52,226 nt of DNA from Gammaproteobacteria bacterium (lineage in GTDB: Bacteria; Pseudomonadota; Gammaproteobacteria; Steroidobacterales; GCA-2729495). The translations under genes were made by a program, and so were the position numbers. The DNA lies in assembly GCA_013001905.1 (NCBI GenBank), contig JABDLC010000079.1, forward strand, positions 1 to 52,226, in the 5' to 3' direction. Positions 43,315-52,226 of this stretch are shown here, one piece after another. A model generated the notes under the pieces. That model ran no database searches, was not told the origin of the DNA, and saw nothing but the letters and a program-made list of their open reading frames with translations. The number at the start of each line of letters is the position of its first letter. Position 1 is the first letter of the stretch.

Positions 43315-45090
43315 TTAGTAAACGCGCGCTTTTGGCGGCACGGTATCCACTTCATCGGTGAGCGTCTCGAGATTGACAGGCCGATAGTCGAGATTAACCT
43401 GCCAGTCGCTGTCGATCCGCGCCAGCGTGTGCTTCATCCAGTTCTCATCATCCCGGTCCGGGAAGTCTTCACGTGCCTGCGCACCGCGACTCTCTTCGCG
43501 CTCGACTGCACTCTTAATCGTCACGCTCGCTTGCATCAGCAGATTCTCGAGCTCCAGTGTTTCGATCAGATCAGTGTTCCAGACCAGCGACCGGTCCTGC
43601 ACGTCTACGTTGGCAAAACTGTTGCATGTCTCAGCAAGCTTGCTGACGCCTTCCCGCAACGAGTCACCGGTGCGGAATACGGCCGCATGCTGCTGCATGA
43701 TTTTCTGCATCTCCAGACGAATTTCGGAGGTGGGGCGGGAGCCCTGCGCATTGCGCAGTTTGTCCAGACGGGCAACCGCGTAATCGCCGGCATCAGGTGC
43801 CAGCGGCTTCTGCCGCTCACCGGCCTTCACTTTCTCGGCACAACGGTGCGCCGATGCCCTACCAAACACCACGAGATCGAGCAGGGAATTGGAGCCGAGC
43901 CGGTTGGCACCGTGCACGGAGACACAGGCGGCCTCACCGACCGCCATCAGCCCCTCGACCGTGCCCCCCTGCGAATCCAGTACCTCACCGTGATAATTAG
44001 TGGGTATACCGCCCATATTGTAGTGAACGGTCGGCAGGACCGGGATCGGCTCTTTAGTGACATCCACGCCGGCAAAAATCTTCGCCGTCTCGGCAATACC
44101 CGGCAGGCGCTCACCGATCACGTCGGGCCCAAGATGCTCAAGATGCAGATGAATGTGATCTGACTCTGCACCCACACCCCGACCTGCATTGATCTCCATT
44201 GTCATCGAGCGACTGACCACATCACGGGATGCCAGATCCTTGGCGTTCGGTGCATAGCGCTCCATGAAGCGCTCGCCCTCGGAATTCGTCAGATACCCGC
44301 CCTCACCGCGCGAGCCTTCGGTAATCAGGCAGCCCGAGCCGTAAATGCCGGTCGGGTGGAACTGCACGAACTCCATGTCCTGCAGTTGCAGCCCGGCTCG
44401 CAATGCCATCGCGTTACCGTCACCGGTGCAGGTGTGAGCAGACGTGCAGGAGAAAAATGCGCGTCCGTAACCGCCGGTGGCCAGAATCACGCGCTGCGCT
44501 CTGTAACGGTGCAACCGGCCTGTCGCCATGTCGATGGCAACCACGCCGCGGCATTCACCGTCTTCCATGATCAGGTCAATGGCAAAGAACTCGATGTAGA
44601 AAGTCGCTTCGTGCTTCAGCGATTGCTGATACAGGGTATGCAGCATCGCGTGGCCGGTGCGGTCAGCAGCCGCACAGGTGCGCTGGGCGGTGCCCTCACC
44701 GAAATGCGTTGTCATACCACCGAAAGGACGCTGATAAATCTTACCGTCGTCGGTACGGGAGAACGGCACCCCGTAGTGTTCCAACTCAATAATCGCTGCC
44801 GGTGCTTCTTTACACATGTATTCGATCGCGTCCTGGTCGCCGAGCCAGTCGGAACCCTTGATGGTGTCGTACATGTGCCAGCGCCAGTCATCTTCGCCCA
44901 TATTGCCGAGTGCTGCAGAGATGCCACCCTGCGCCGCCACAGTATGACTGCGGGTGGGGAACACTTTGGTAATGCAGGCCGCACTCAGCCCGGCTTCCGC
45001 CAGACCAAAGGTCGCGCGCAGGCCGGCACCGCCGGCCCCGACCACGACGACATCATAAGTGTGGTCGATAAATTCGTAGTCGGCCGTCAT
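43315..45090 (-). CDS. sdhA: Succinate dehydrogenase flavoprotein subunit
   Basis: 591 residues. FAD site [18 protein letters not shown], then the FAD-linking histidine region [13 protein letters not shown], active-site arginine/histidine segments [10 protein letters not shown] and [13 protein letters not shown], and [18 protein letters not shown] overlaps the last base of the sdhD stop (TAATG). Confidence 0.98.
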   Translation of the reverse strand: MTADYEFIDHTYDVVVVGAGGAGLRATFGLAEAGLSAACITKVFPTRSHTVAAQGGISAALGNMGEDDWRWHMYDTIKGSDWLGDQDAIEYMCKEAPAAIIELEHYGVPFSRTDDGKIYQRPFGGMTTHFGEGTAQRTCAAADRTGHAMLHTLYQQSLKHEATFYIEFFAIDLIMEDGECRGVVAIDMATGRLHRYRAQRVILATGGYGRAFFSCTSAHTCTGDGNAMALRAGLQLQDMEFVQFHPTGIYGSGCLITEGSRGEGGYLTNSEGERFMERYAPNAKDLASRDVVSRSMTMEINAGRGVGAESDHIHLHLEHLGPDVIGERLPGIAETAKIFAGVDVTKEPIPVLPTVHYNMGGIPTNYHGEVLDSQGGTVEGLMAVGEAACVSVHGANRLGSNSLLDLVVFGRASAHRCAEKVKAGERQKPLAPDAGDYAVARLDKLRNAQGSRPTSEIRLEMQKIMQQHAAVFRTGDSLREGVSKLAETCNSFANVDVQDRSLVWNTDLIETLELENLLMQASVTIKSAVEREESRGAQAREDFPDRDDENWMKHTLARIDSDWQVNLDYRPVNLETLTDEVDTVPPKARVY

Positions 45091-45470
45091 TAAGCTGTTC
45101 CCACCGAGATAATAATTACTGAATAGATAGCCGCGACTGCCAGCGCCCAGTGCAGCAGCTGCAGACCCAGCAAACTCACAACCTTCAGCGCGCCATGCAC
45201 ATAGTCTTCAATCACGACCTGTAAGCCGAGCATTGAATGATACAAACCGGCGATGACCAGCAGTATCAACGGTATCGCATTGGCCGGCTGCCCGATCCAC
45301 GCCCGCGCGCTTGCCGGGTCGGCGATATCAAGCCCGGGCAGCGCGATCGCGAACCACAAGGTAAGCGGCACCAGCGCAACCGCGGTTAACTTTTGCGCCC
45401 ACCAGTGCTCTGTGCCCTGCTTCGCAGACCCGTGACCCAGGAACTTGCCGAGCGGCGACTCAAGACTCAT
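45090..45470 (-). CDS. sdhD: Succinate dehydrogenase membrane anchor, subunit D
   Basis: 126 residues from ATG 45468-45470 ([19 protein letters not shown]). Three membrane helices (about 25-45, 58-78, 95-120); [19 protein letters not shown] holds the conserved haem- or quinone-site residues. Overlaps sdhC by 4 bases. A reading start at 45476 is possible (GTG), but ATGA coupling favours 45470. Confidence 0.94.
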   Translation of the reverse strand: MSLESPLGKFLGHGSAKQGTEHWWAQKLTAVALVPLTLWFAIALPGLDIADPASARAWIGQPANAIPLILLVIAGLYHSMLGLQVVIEDYVHGALKVVSLLGLQLLHWALAVAAIYSVIIISVGTA

Positions 45471-45847
45471 GCCCACACCCTCAGCAAAAACAGCACCGTC
45501 AGCACAGCGGCCACTACCAGCGTCAGCACACCGGTCTTATGGGCTGTTTCCTGGCCGAACCCGTACCCCGCGTCCCAGAACAGATGCCGGATACCGTTGC
45601 CGAGATGAATGAAGAAACTCGCCGAGAATCCGACCAGCAAAAGGATGCCAAACCAACCCGTCAGGACGTCGGTCACTGCCGTGTAGAAAGCGCCCCCTGA
45701 TGCCGCCGCCACGATCCAGGTCACGAGTGCCAGTGCGCACAGTGATAACGCGACACCGGTCATACGGTGCAGCACTGACAGCGCCATGGTCACCGACCAC
45801 TTATAGATACCCAGGTGAGGCGACAAAGGTCTGTTTATTTCTGGCAT
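45467..45847 (-). CDS. sdhC: Succinate dehydrogenase cytochrome b556 subunit
   Basis: 126 residues from ATG 45845-45847 (MPEINRPLSPHLGIYKW), after CGGAG at 8 bases. Family marks: RPLSPHLGIYKW, SVLHRMTGVALSL and the haem-ligand histidine in HLGNGIRHLFWD. Three membrane helices. Start of the sdhCDAB-sdhE transcript. The 167-base gap upstream (45848-46014) has a strong inverted repeat and a repeated tract. Confidence 0.95.
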   Translation of the reverse strand: MPEINRPLSPHLGIYKWSVTMALSVLHRMTGVALSLCALALVTWIVAAASGGAFYTAVTDVLTGWFGILLLVGFSASFFIHLGNGIRHLFWDAGYGFGQETAHKTGVLTLVVAAVLTVLFLLRVWA

Positions 45848-45877
45848 TCGTGTCACTCCGGAGTCATATGCCGGGCT

Positions 45878-45901
45878 GGGCATTCAACAACTTGAACGCC
45901 C
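45878..45901 (-). promoter_or_regulatory. Inverted repeat in the sdhC leader
   Basis: Arms of 10 bases (45878-45887 and 45892-45901) with a 4-base spacer, complementary at nine positions plus one G-U. It ends 30 bases before the sdhC ATG. As RNA it is a stable hairpin; as DNA it could bind a regulator dimer. No T-run follows. Confidence 0.55.
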
Positions 45902-45986
45902 ATCTTAGCTTGTCATTTGGTTTGTCGGCGACGGCGACGACCTTGGCGCGATCAATTTCCAAAAACCGCTCGCTGGTCAGCTATCG

Positions 45987-46028
45987 CTAAAAATCGATAC
46001 CTAAAAATCGATACCTAAAAATCGATAC
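45987..46028 (-). repeat. 14-base perfect tandem repeat, three copies, at the DUF1674 stop
   Basis: GTATCGATTTTTAG occurs three times in a row on the minus strand (46028 to 45987). The first copy contains the last codons and the TAG stop of the DUF1674 gene; the other two are beyond the stop. Confidence 0.95.
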
Positions 46029-46227
46029 ATCGACCTTTGCGTTCCCAGTCACCGTAACGGGTAGGCTCCGGGCCCTGCGGACCACCGAACTCACGCGGCT
46101 GCTCTGGCGTATCCGGCTTCTGCTCGCCCGCCGGAACGTATTCCTGCGGGCTGGCAGATGACGCCTTCGACGCGCGCTGCTCAGCCTTGCTTCCGTGCTC
46201 AACGACTGTATTCTGCCGATCCTTCAT
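46015..46227 (-). CDS. DUF1674 protein, SDHAF4-like succinate dehydrogenase assembly factor
   Basis: 70 residues from ATG 46225-46227 (MKDRQNTVVEHG). The first 45 residues are polar and probably disordered; the C-terminus, FGGPQGPEPTRYGDWERKG then RCIDF, is the DUF1674 signature shared with mitochondrial SDHAF4, which protects the free flavinated SdhA. Its position directly upstream of sdhC, same strand, supports that role. The open frame extending to 46473 lies in the divergent ygfZ and is rejected. Confidence 0.9.
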   Translation of the reverse strand: MKDRQNTVVEHGSKAEQRASKASSASPQEYVPAGEQKPDTPEQPREFGGPQGPEPTRYGDWERKGRCIDF

Positions 46228-46344
46228 GCGGCGAAGTGTGCCAGAATAACGCCGTTTTTGCATCAGAAAACCGCATGACACGGTCGGTTCGGCGTTTTTC
46301 ACAAATGTCTGACCAGGTTTAACAACACCCATCGGAACCCGAAC

Positions 46345-47226
46345 ATGGCAGCAACGCACAGCCCACCCGAAATTCTCTCCGACTGGTCCGCGATTCGCGT
46401 GACCGGGAGCGACCGGGTCAGTTTTTTGCAGGGTCAGCTCACGCAGGATGTTGCGACCGTCTTGCCCGATCAACCTCGTCTGGCCGGCTGGGCGTCAGCG
46501 AAAGGAAGGCTGCTCTGCACGACGTGGCTCTGCGACTGGAACGACGCGCTCTTCCTGCTGCTACCGGCCGAGCTGGCCGCAGACGTGACTCGCCGCCTGC
46601 AAATGTTTGTGCTGAGAGCTGACGTTCAGTTGGAAATCAGCCCGAACACAGTGTCTTTGATACGTGATTTTTCGGATGATAAAAAGCTTATAAATAACTG
46701 TTATTACAATGATAATCGATTCGATTTTGCAGTCACTAATGATTGGGGCCTGCAACTCCGGGCTGCCGGCACCGAAGACCCGCCTGCGGGTGACGACGCG
46801 GGCGATACGGCGTCGGAGAAGCTGCGGAGTCTGTGTATCGCAGCCGGACTGCCTGTCATCACAACGCCGACCCGGGAAGCCTTCGTGCCCCAGATGGTGA
46901 ATCTCGATCTTCTGGACGGCATCAGTTTCAGCAAAGGCTGTTACGTGGGTCAGGAGATCGTCGCCCGGACTCAGAACCTCGGCAGGATCAAGCGACGCAT
47001 GTTCCGGTTTCAGTGCGCGCAGACGGACGTCAGTGCGGGTGACCCCGTCATGAATGGCGGGCAGGCCGCCGGAACCGTCGTCGATGCCGTTACGACCGAT
47101 ACAGGGTGCGAACTGCTGGCCGTCATCAAACTGGATCAGCTAGGCGGCGCGCTGACCCTCGCCGGCGATGTATCCCTGACACATGCTCCACTGCCCTACC
47201 CGGTGCCGGAGCAAGCCGGCCACTAG
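46345..47226 (+). CDS. ygfZ: Folate-binding protein YgfZ
   Basis: 293 residues, GcvT-like, involved in Fe-S cluster repair and tRNA modification (MiaB) in E. coli. The signature KGCYVGQEIVARTQNLGRIKR, given as KGCYVGQE, holds the functional cysteine, and SDWSAIRVTGSDRVSFLQGQ marks the N-terminus. Divergent from DUF1674 across 117 bases. An AT-rich patch (about 46650-46745) encodes DDKKLINNCYYNDNRFDF, unlike the rest of the gene. Confidence 0.93.
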   Translation: MAATHSPPEILSDWSAIRVTGSDRVSFLQGQLTQDVATVLPDQPRLAGWASAKGRLLCTTWLCDWNDALFLLLPAELAADVTRRLQMFVLRADVQLEISPNTVSLIRDFSDDKKLINNCYYNDNRFDFAVTNDWGLQLRAAGTEDPPAGDDAGDTASEKLRSLCIAAGLPVITTPTREAFVPQMVNLDLLDGISFSKGCYVGQEIVARTQNLGRIKRRMFRFQCAQTDVSAGDPVMNGGQAAGTVVDAVTTDTGCELLAVIKLDQLGGALTLAGDVSLTHAPLPYPVPEQAGH

Positions 47227-47228
47227 CG

Positions 47229-48092
47229 TCACGCGCCCGTCCGGTCGGCGGCTCCGCCGAGAGGGTGGATATCCGTCAGTTCGATATCAGACTCGGTGCA
47301 GGGCTCGCCGAGAAAGGCCGACCCCACGCGCGCAAACCGCGCGGCACTGTCCGTCGCGACCAGACGCACTGAGCCGGTGCGGTCGCCTGATGCCGCAAGG
47401 TTACGTGCGTCAAGCTCAGCGGCAACAGCTTTCGCCGTTGTCGACGCCGAATCGACTATCGTGATATCCGGCCCCAGTGCCGTTGCGATGGCATCGCTCA
47501 CCAGCGGAAAGTGGGTGCAACCCAGTATCGCGGTGTCCGGGCGCTCACTTGCCGGGCGGCTGCGATAACTCGCCAGATATTTCTCTGCGACCGCGGTTGC
47601 AATCGGGTCTCCGCCCCAGCCTTCCTCCGCAACCGCAACGAACATGGAGCACCCCAGCTCCTCGACCGTCGCAGATTTATTCAGCGAACGGATTGCTTCA
47701 GTGTAGGCACCCCGCGCAGCGGTACCCTCCGTGGCGAGCACGAGGTGACGTTGCGCGGCGCTGTGCGCTACCGCCGCCGCTGCGCCGGGCTCTATTACGC
47801 CGATGACGGGCAGCGGCGCCAGATCTCTGCGCAGCACGTCGAGCGCCACCGCGCTGGCGGTGTTGCAGGCAACCACGAGCAGCTTTATGCCGCGCTCAGT
47901 CAACCAGACCGCAGCATGCGCTGCGTAGCGCTGCACCGACTCAGGGCTCTTGGTGCCATACGGTACACGAGCCGTGTCGCCGAGGTAGATGAGGTCCTCT
48001 TTTGGCAGTTGCTCACGCAGAGCATGCAGTACCGTCAACCCGCCGACGCCCGAATCGAAAATGCCGATCGGCATGTCTGCCCCAGAACTCAT
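47229..48092 (-). CDS. murI: Glutamate racemase
   Basis: Makes D-glutamate for peptidoglycan. 287 residues. N-terminus PIGIFDSGVGGLTVLHAL, first cysteine in VVACNTASA, second in LGCTHFPLV. The ATG at 48090-48092 gives MSSGADMPIG; an ATG at 48074 (MPIGIFDSG) would match most homologues. Six bases after lysS; convergent with ygfZ with a 2-base gap. Confidence 0.96.
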   Translation of the reverse strand: MSSGADMPIGIFDSGVGGLTVLHALREQLPKEDLIYLGDTARVPYGTKSPESVQRYAAHAAVWLTERGIKLLVVACNTASAVALDVLRRDLAPLPVIGVIEPGAAAAVAHSAAQRHLVLATEGTAARGAYTEAIRSLNKSATVEELGCSMFVAVAEEGWGGDPIATAVAEKYLASYRSRPASERPDTAILGCTHFPLVSDAIATALGPDITIVDSASTTAKAVAAELDARNLAASGDRTGSVRLVATDSAARFARVGSAFLGEPCTESDIELTDIHPLGGAADRTGA

Positions 48093-48098
48093 CCGTAG

Positions 48099-49592
48099 CT
48101 AACCTTCGGCGGCATCACGCATATGCGGAAACAATATGACGTCACGTATCGACGGCGTGTCAGTCAGCAACATCACCAGACGGTCGATACCCACGCCGAG
48201 ACCCGCCGTAGGCGGCATGCCGTATTCAAGCGCGGTGATGTAGTCCCGGTCAAAAAACATGGCTTCTTCATCGCCGGCATCTTTGGCTTTGACCTGATCA
48301 GCGAAACGCTGCGCCTGATCTTCAGAATCATTCAGCTCGGAAAAGCCGTTCGCGATTTCACGCCCGCCGACAAAGAACTCAAAACGGTCGGTCAGCCACG
48401 GGTCGTTGTCATTGCGTCGTGCCAGCGGCGAAACCTCTGCCGGATAGCCCGTGATGAACGTGGGCTGATCAAGCTGGTGCTCAACGGTTTTCTCGAAAAT
48501 CTCGATCAGCAATTTGCCGGATTCCGCACTGGCCGGCACGGCAATGTCCATGCGCTCGCAAACCTCGGCCAGATAATCGCGATCCCGCAGGCGGCTTGCA
48601 TCCAAATCCGGATTGAATTTCGCGACCGATTCCTCGACAGACAGACGCGCATAATCGCTGCCGAGGTCGTACTCCTTGCCCTGATAGGTGACAACCCCGG
48701 TTCCGGTCACGCTTTCGGCCAGACTCTTCAGCATGTTCTCGAGCAACTGGATCAGCGTGTTGTGGTCGGCATACGCCATGTACATTTCCAGCATTGTGAA
48801 TTCCGGGTTGTGCCGGGTCGACAACCCTTCGTTACGGAAGCTGCGATTGATTTCATAGACGCGCTCGAACCCGCCGACAACCAGTCGCTTCAGATAGAGC
48901 TCCGGCGCAATGCGCAGGTAAAGCTGCCGGTCCAGCGCGTTGTGATGCGTGACAAACGGACGCGCGACAGCGCCGCCGGGTATAGGCTGCATCATCGGCG
49001 TCTCAACCTCGAGGAAATCCATGGCGTCGAGATACGAGCGGATGAACTTCACGGTCTCGGCGCGACGACGAAAGACCGCACGGGATTCTTCGGTAACGAT
49101 CAAATCAACGTAGCGCTGGCGGTAACGGGTTTCCTGATCGCTAAGCCCGTGAAACTTCTCCGGCAGCGGTTGCAGCGACTTGGTCAGCAACACCAGTTCG
49201 CTGGCGCGCACTGACAACTCGCCGGTCTTGGTGCGGAACAGTGTTCCTTTCGCCCAGACGATGTCTCCGAGGTCCCAGCTTTTGAAGGACTGATAGACAC
49301 CCTCCGGCAAACCGTCCCGCTGCAAAAACAACTGTATCTGCCCGCTGCGGTCCTGAATGGTGGCAAAACTGACTTTCCCCATGACCCGCTGCGTCATCAT
49401 CCGACCACCGACCTGCACTTCTATCGCGTCGCTGTCGAGGGATTCGTTGCTGTAGTCGCTGTAAATCTTGTGTAACTGACCAGCCAGCGCGGTGCGCCGG
49501 AAGGTGTTCGGGTACTGATAACCGGACTCACGCAGCTCATTGAGCTTGCGCCGACGTTCGGCAATCAGCTTATTTTCGTCCGCAGATGACAT
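48099..49592 (-). CDS. lysS: Lysine-tRNA ligase (class II)
   Basis: 497 residues. N-terminal OB-fold anticodon-binding domain (about 55-150), class II core with motif 1 [18 protein letters not shown], motif 2 [15 protein letters not shown], motif 3 [16 protein letters not shown] at 49590-49592, 25 bases after prfB, the recJ-prfB-lysS order of gammaproteobacteria. Confidence 0.98.
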   Translation of the reverse strand: MSSADENKLIAERRRKLNELRESGYQYPNTFRRTALAGQLHKIYSDYSNESLDSDAIEVQVGGRMMTQRVMGKVSFATIQDRSGQIQLFLQRDGLPEGVYQSFKSWDLGDIVWAKGTLFRTKTGELSVRASELVLLTKSLQPLPEKFHGLSDQETRYRQRYVDLIVTEESRAVFRRRAETVKFIRSYLDAMDFLEVETPMMQPIPGGAVARPFVTHHNALDRQLYLRIAPELYLKRLVVGGFERVYEINRSFRNEGLSTRHNPEFTMLEMYMAYADHNTLIQLLENMLKSLAESVTGTGVVTYQGKEYDLGSDYARLSVEESVAKFNPDLDASRLRDRDYLAEVCERMDIAVPASAESGKLLIEIFEKTVEHQLDQPTFITGYPAEVSPLARRNDNDPWLTDRFEFFVGGREIANGFSELNDSEDQAQRFADQVKAKDAGDEEAMFFDRDYITALEYGMPPTAGLGVGIDRLVMLLTDTPSIRDVILFPHMRDAAEG

Positions 49593-49617
49593 CGGTACCC
49601 CTGTCTCAATCCTGTTT

Positions 49618-50713
49618 TCAGACGCCTTGCTTCAGGCTGGCCTCAATAAATTTATTCAGATCACCGTTCAACACAGAATCAGGGTCGCCCGATTCCACGC
49701 CGGTGCGCAAATCCTTAATACGTGACTGATCGAGCACATACGAACGAATCTGGCTGCCCCATCCCACATCCGATTTGCCCTCTTCCTCAACCTGGGCTTC
49801 CTCACGGCGTTTCTGTTCCTCCAACTCATAGAGACGGGCTTTGAGTTGTTTAAGTGCAGTCGCCTTGTTTTTGTGCTGAGACCGGTCGTTCTGACATTGC
49901 ACCACAATACCGGACGGGTTGTGCGTAATACGCACGGCTGATTCCGTCTTATTGACGTGCTGCCCGCCGGCACCACTCGCGCGATACACATCGATGCGCA
50001 GATCAGAAGGATCAATCTCAATCTCAATGTCGTCGTCCAGCTCCGGTGACACGAAGACCGACGCAAATGAGGTATGCCTGCGGTTGCCGGAATCAAAGGG
50101 CGATTTGCGCACCAGGCGATGCACGCCGGTTTCGGTACGCAGCCAGCCGTATGCGTATTCACCTTTAATATAGAGCGTCGCGCTCTTCAGCCCCGCGACC
50201 TCCCCGGCCGACGCCTCAATAAGCTCGGCTGCGAATCCGTTCGCATCGCACCAGCGCAGATACATGCGCACCAGCATTTCAGACCAGTCCTGCGCCTCGG
50301 TGCCGCCGGCGCCCGACTGAATATCGACAAACGCGTTTGCCGCATCGGCCTTGCCGCTGAACATACGCTGAAACTCAAGCCTCTCGACCTTTTCCAGCAT
50401 TCCGGCGAGGTCCGCGGCAATAGCGTTCTGAGTTTCCGAGTCGCCTTCGTCGCGCGCCATCTCCAGCAGGTCGCTCGCGTCTGCAAGACCGGTCGTCACC
50501 TCGTCCAGAGGCAGTAGTATGGCTTCAAGGCGCGCCCGTTCTTTGCCGAGCGCTTCCGCCTTTTTCTGGTCCGCCCAAACATCAGGGTCTTCGAGGTCCT
50601 GACGAATCTGATTCAGCCGATCGAGCTGATTATCGAAGTCAAAGGTACCTCCTCAGCGCTTCAGAGCGCTCGCGAAGGTCATCGATAAAATCAGGTAGCT
50701 GGCTATGTTCCAT
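49618..50713 (-). CDS. prfB: Peptide chain release factor 2, with programmed +1 frameshift
   Basis: Recognises UAA and UGA. The frame starts at ATG 50711-50713 ([12 protein letters not shown]) and meets an in-frame TGA at 50639-50641 after codon 24; a +1 shift continues the protein as [14 protein letters not shown] down to the stop at 49618-49620. The total is 364 residues, as in E. coli (365). The tripeptide anticodon SPF is in RKSPFDSG and the catalytic GGQ in GAGGQHVNK. The longer open frame from 50499 is only the back part of this gene. Confidence 0.97.
50638..50653 (-). promoter_or_regulatory. prfB autoregulatory +1 frameshift site
   Basis: AGGAGG (50648-50653), a 3-base spacer TAC, then CTT TGA C with the UGA stop. 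Ribosomes pause at the UGA when RF2 is scarce and slip +1 on CTTT, helped by the Shine-Dalgarno-like AGGAGG. E. coli has AGGGGG at the same place; the version here is a perfect anti-SD match. Confidence 0.95.
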
Positions 50714-50743
50714 GTTGTTTTCCGCGTTGAGGCGGGCGTAATG

Positions 50744-52226
50744 CTAGACGCATTCGATATATTCGACAACCAGCTGAGGCGACCGGGAGCCGCGATACTC
50801 ATTGACGTCAAGGCGATAGGCAACGCGACATTCGGCACCGGATTCGGCCGGCAACAAGTCCGGGTGGTTAAACGCGATGGCATCAATGGCCATACTGCCG
50901 TCTGCGGGACTGAGCCGCAGCTTTAGGTGGTGACCGCCTACGAGCTTCTGGTTCAGCAAACGGAATAAACCGTCAAACACCGGCTCCGGGAAACTCTGCC
51001 CCCACGGCGCGGCAACCCGCAATTGCTCCGCGAGCGGCAGGCCGAGTTCGTCGGCCGCCAGCAACCCGTCAGACATCACCACCTGATCGTCCGCAATGTT
51101 GCCGAGCTGAGCCGTTGCGACGGCGGCAAAACTCTCGCGAAACTGTTCCAGCTGCGTTTCGTGCAGCGTTAACCCTGCCGCCATCGCATGACCCCCAAAT
51201 CGTTCGATCAGACCGGGGTGCCGGGCATCCACTTCAGCCAGCAGGTCGCGCAGGTGCACACCCCGCACTGAGCGACCGGACCCTTTCAGCAGACCCTCTC
51301 CCTCGCCTGCGGCAAACGCTACCACCGGGCGATTCACCTGATCTTTGATACGTGTCGCCACCAGCCCTACGACACCCTGATGCCAGGTTGGATCAAACAG
51401 ACACAATCCCGCTGGCAATTCACCCTGCAGCTCGGCGAGTTGTTGTTCAAGGTGCACCTCAGCTCCGGTCTGCATTTCTGCCTGCATTTGTTTGCGCGTT
51501 TCGTTGAGCTGCGACAACGCGGCACTATGACGGGTTGCGGCAGCGTGATCACCGAGCAAACACTCAATACCGATCGATATGTCGTCCAGCCGGCCGGAGG
51601 CATTCAGACGCGGCGCGACGCCAAATCCAATGTCGGCAGGCACCGCTGTTAAGGTGTCACGGCCCGCAGCCGCGAACAATGCGTTGATACCCGGGCGCGC
51701 GAGGCCCGCACGAATGCGGGCCAGCCCCTGCGTCACCAGAATGCGGTTGTTGTGATCGAGCGGGACAAGATCAGCTACGGTACCGACGGCCACGAGGTCG
51801 AGGCAGTCTGCCACCACTGTGCGCGCGGCTGCCGCGTCGGTGACTCCGTCGGCAGCGAGACGCTGCCCGGTCGCCGCCATCACGTAGAAGGCGACACCGA
51901 CACCCGCCAGCGCTTTGCTGGCGAAGCTATCGCCGGGCGCATTCGGATTCACGATGACCGCAGCATCGGGCAGCACCTCACCGGGCAGGTGATGGTCGGT
52001 CACGATCACGTCTATACCGCGCTCCGCGGCCGCCGCGACGCCGGCCACACTGCTGATACCGTTGTCGACCGTCACCAGCAGGTCGGGTTGCTGTGCTTCG
52101 GCCGCGGCGACAAGCTCCGCCGACAGTCCATAGCCGAAACGGAAGCGATCCGGCACCAAATACGCCGGGTCTTGAAACCCCCACTGCCGCAGGCAGCTCA
52201 TCATCAGCGCCGATGCAGTCGCACCG
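50744..52226 (-). CDS. recJ: Single-stranded-DNA-specific exonuclease RecJ, C-terminal part, cut by window edge
   Basis: About 493 residues are visible; the N-terminus, with the first DHH metal motifs, is beyond the right edge, and the frame is open there (GATASALMMSCLRQWG). Seen are VTVDNGISS, the DHH motif in VIVTDHHLPGE, the DHHA1 domain with RFGGHAMAAGL, and the OB-like domain near the end. RecJ is a 5'-3' single-strand exonuclease in recombination and mismatch repair. Followed by prfB after 30 bases. Confidence 0.96.
   Translation of the reverse strand, partial: GATASALMMSCLRQWGFQDPAYLVPDRFRFGYGLSAELVAAAEAQQPDLLVTVDNGISSVAGVAAAAERGIDVIVTDHHLPGEVLPDAAVIVNPNAPGDSFASKALAGVGVAFYVMAATGQRLAADGVTDAAAARTVVADCLDLVAVGTVADLVPLDHNNRILVTQGLARIRAGLARPGINALFAAAGRDTLTAVPADIGFGVAPRLNASGRLDDISIGIECLLGDHAAATRHSAALSQLNETRKQMQAEMQTGAEVHLEQQLAELQGELPAGLCLFDPTWHQGVVGLVATRIKDQVNRPVVAFAAGEGEGLLKGSGRSVRGVHLRDLLAEVDARHPGLIERFGGHAMAAGLTLHETQLEQFRESFAAVATAQLGNIADDQVVMSDGLLAADELGLPLAEQLRVAAPWGQSFPEPVFDGLFRLLNQKLVGGHHLKLRLSPADGSMAIDAIAFNHPDLLPAESGAECRVAYRLDVNEYRGSRSPQLVVEYIECV

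Noticed and set aside
45987-46028. Possible CRISPR-like array
   Set aside because: Units are 14 bases with no spacers; a simple tandem repeat.
46228-46344. Promoters for DUF1674 and ygfZ
   Set aside because: No hexamer pair with acceptable spacing was found on either strand.
1-52226. tRNA, rRNA, insertion sequences, prophage or integrase genes
   Set aside because: Looked for and not seen; the window is conserved housekeeping sequence.

Overview
The window looks like an ordinary, GC-rich chromosomal segment of a non-enteric gammaproteobacterium. Gene content and order match conserved gammaproteobacterial blocks: recJ-prfB-lysS, sdhCDAB-sdhE, rpoE-rseA-rseB-rseC, lepA-lepB-rnc-era-recO-pdxJ-acpS, exbBD-msbA-lpxK-kdsB, lolCED and yceD-rpmF-plsX-fabH. 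LPS, Lol and sigma-E genes show a Gram-negative envelope. I see no rRNA, tRNA, CRISPR array, insertion sequence, prophage or integrase. Coding density is very high and many neighbours overlap by 4 bases, which suggests long translationally coupled operons. The lineage cannot be named from the sequence alone.

Layout. 1-4617 (minus): yceD-rpmF-plsX-fabH, followed not by fabD but by an SLC13 transporter and an L,D-transpeptidase cut by the left edge. 4592-9453: yceF (plus), rluC (minus), a roughly 350-base structured leader and rne (plus), converging on a tyrosine phosphatase. 8971-16459 (minus): comEC, exbB, exbD, msbA, lpxK, kdsB and the phosphatase, an LPS synthesis and export block. 16453-20190: a DUF2062 protein and the lipoprotein exporter lolC-lolE-lolD. 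20284-24791 (plus): a small periplasmic protein, mfd and csiV. 24832-31460 (minus): a degenerate GGDEF protein, then acpS, pdxJ, a DEDDy exonuclease, rlmD, nagZ, hpt and a thioinosine phosphorylase. 31551-37103 (minus): a glutaredoxin-like protein, lepA, lepB, DUF4845, rnc, era and recO. 37125-42169 (minus): the sigma-E operon with an extra cassette. 42231-47226: sdhE, the sdh operon and two further assembly-type genes (DUF1674, ygfZ). 47229-52226 (minus): murI, lysS, prfB with its programmed frameshift, and recJ cut by the right edge.

The most unusual part is 37590-39692. Two paralogous membrane-anchored SGNH-hydrolase-like proteins of 328 residues each, plus a 46-residue DUF5989-like membrane protein, sit between rseB and rseC inside the sigma-E envelope-stress operon. 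A well-formed sigma-E promoter precedes rpoE, so the cassette is probably stress-inducible. My inference is an envelope acyl- or ester-modification module; its substrate cannot be read from sequence.

Smaller points of interest are a self-complementary GGGCCC pair at the rne start codon, 12-14 base tandem repeats at three gene boundaries (SLC13 start, lepB stop, DUF1674 stop), a strong inverted repeat in the sdh leader, and an SDHAF4-like gene upstream of sdhC with sdhE downstream of sdhB.
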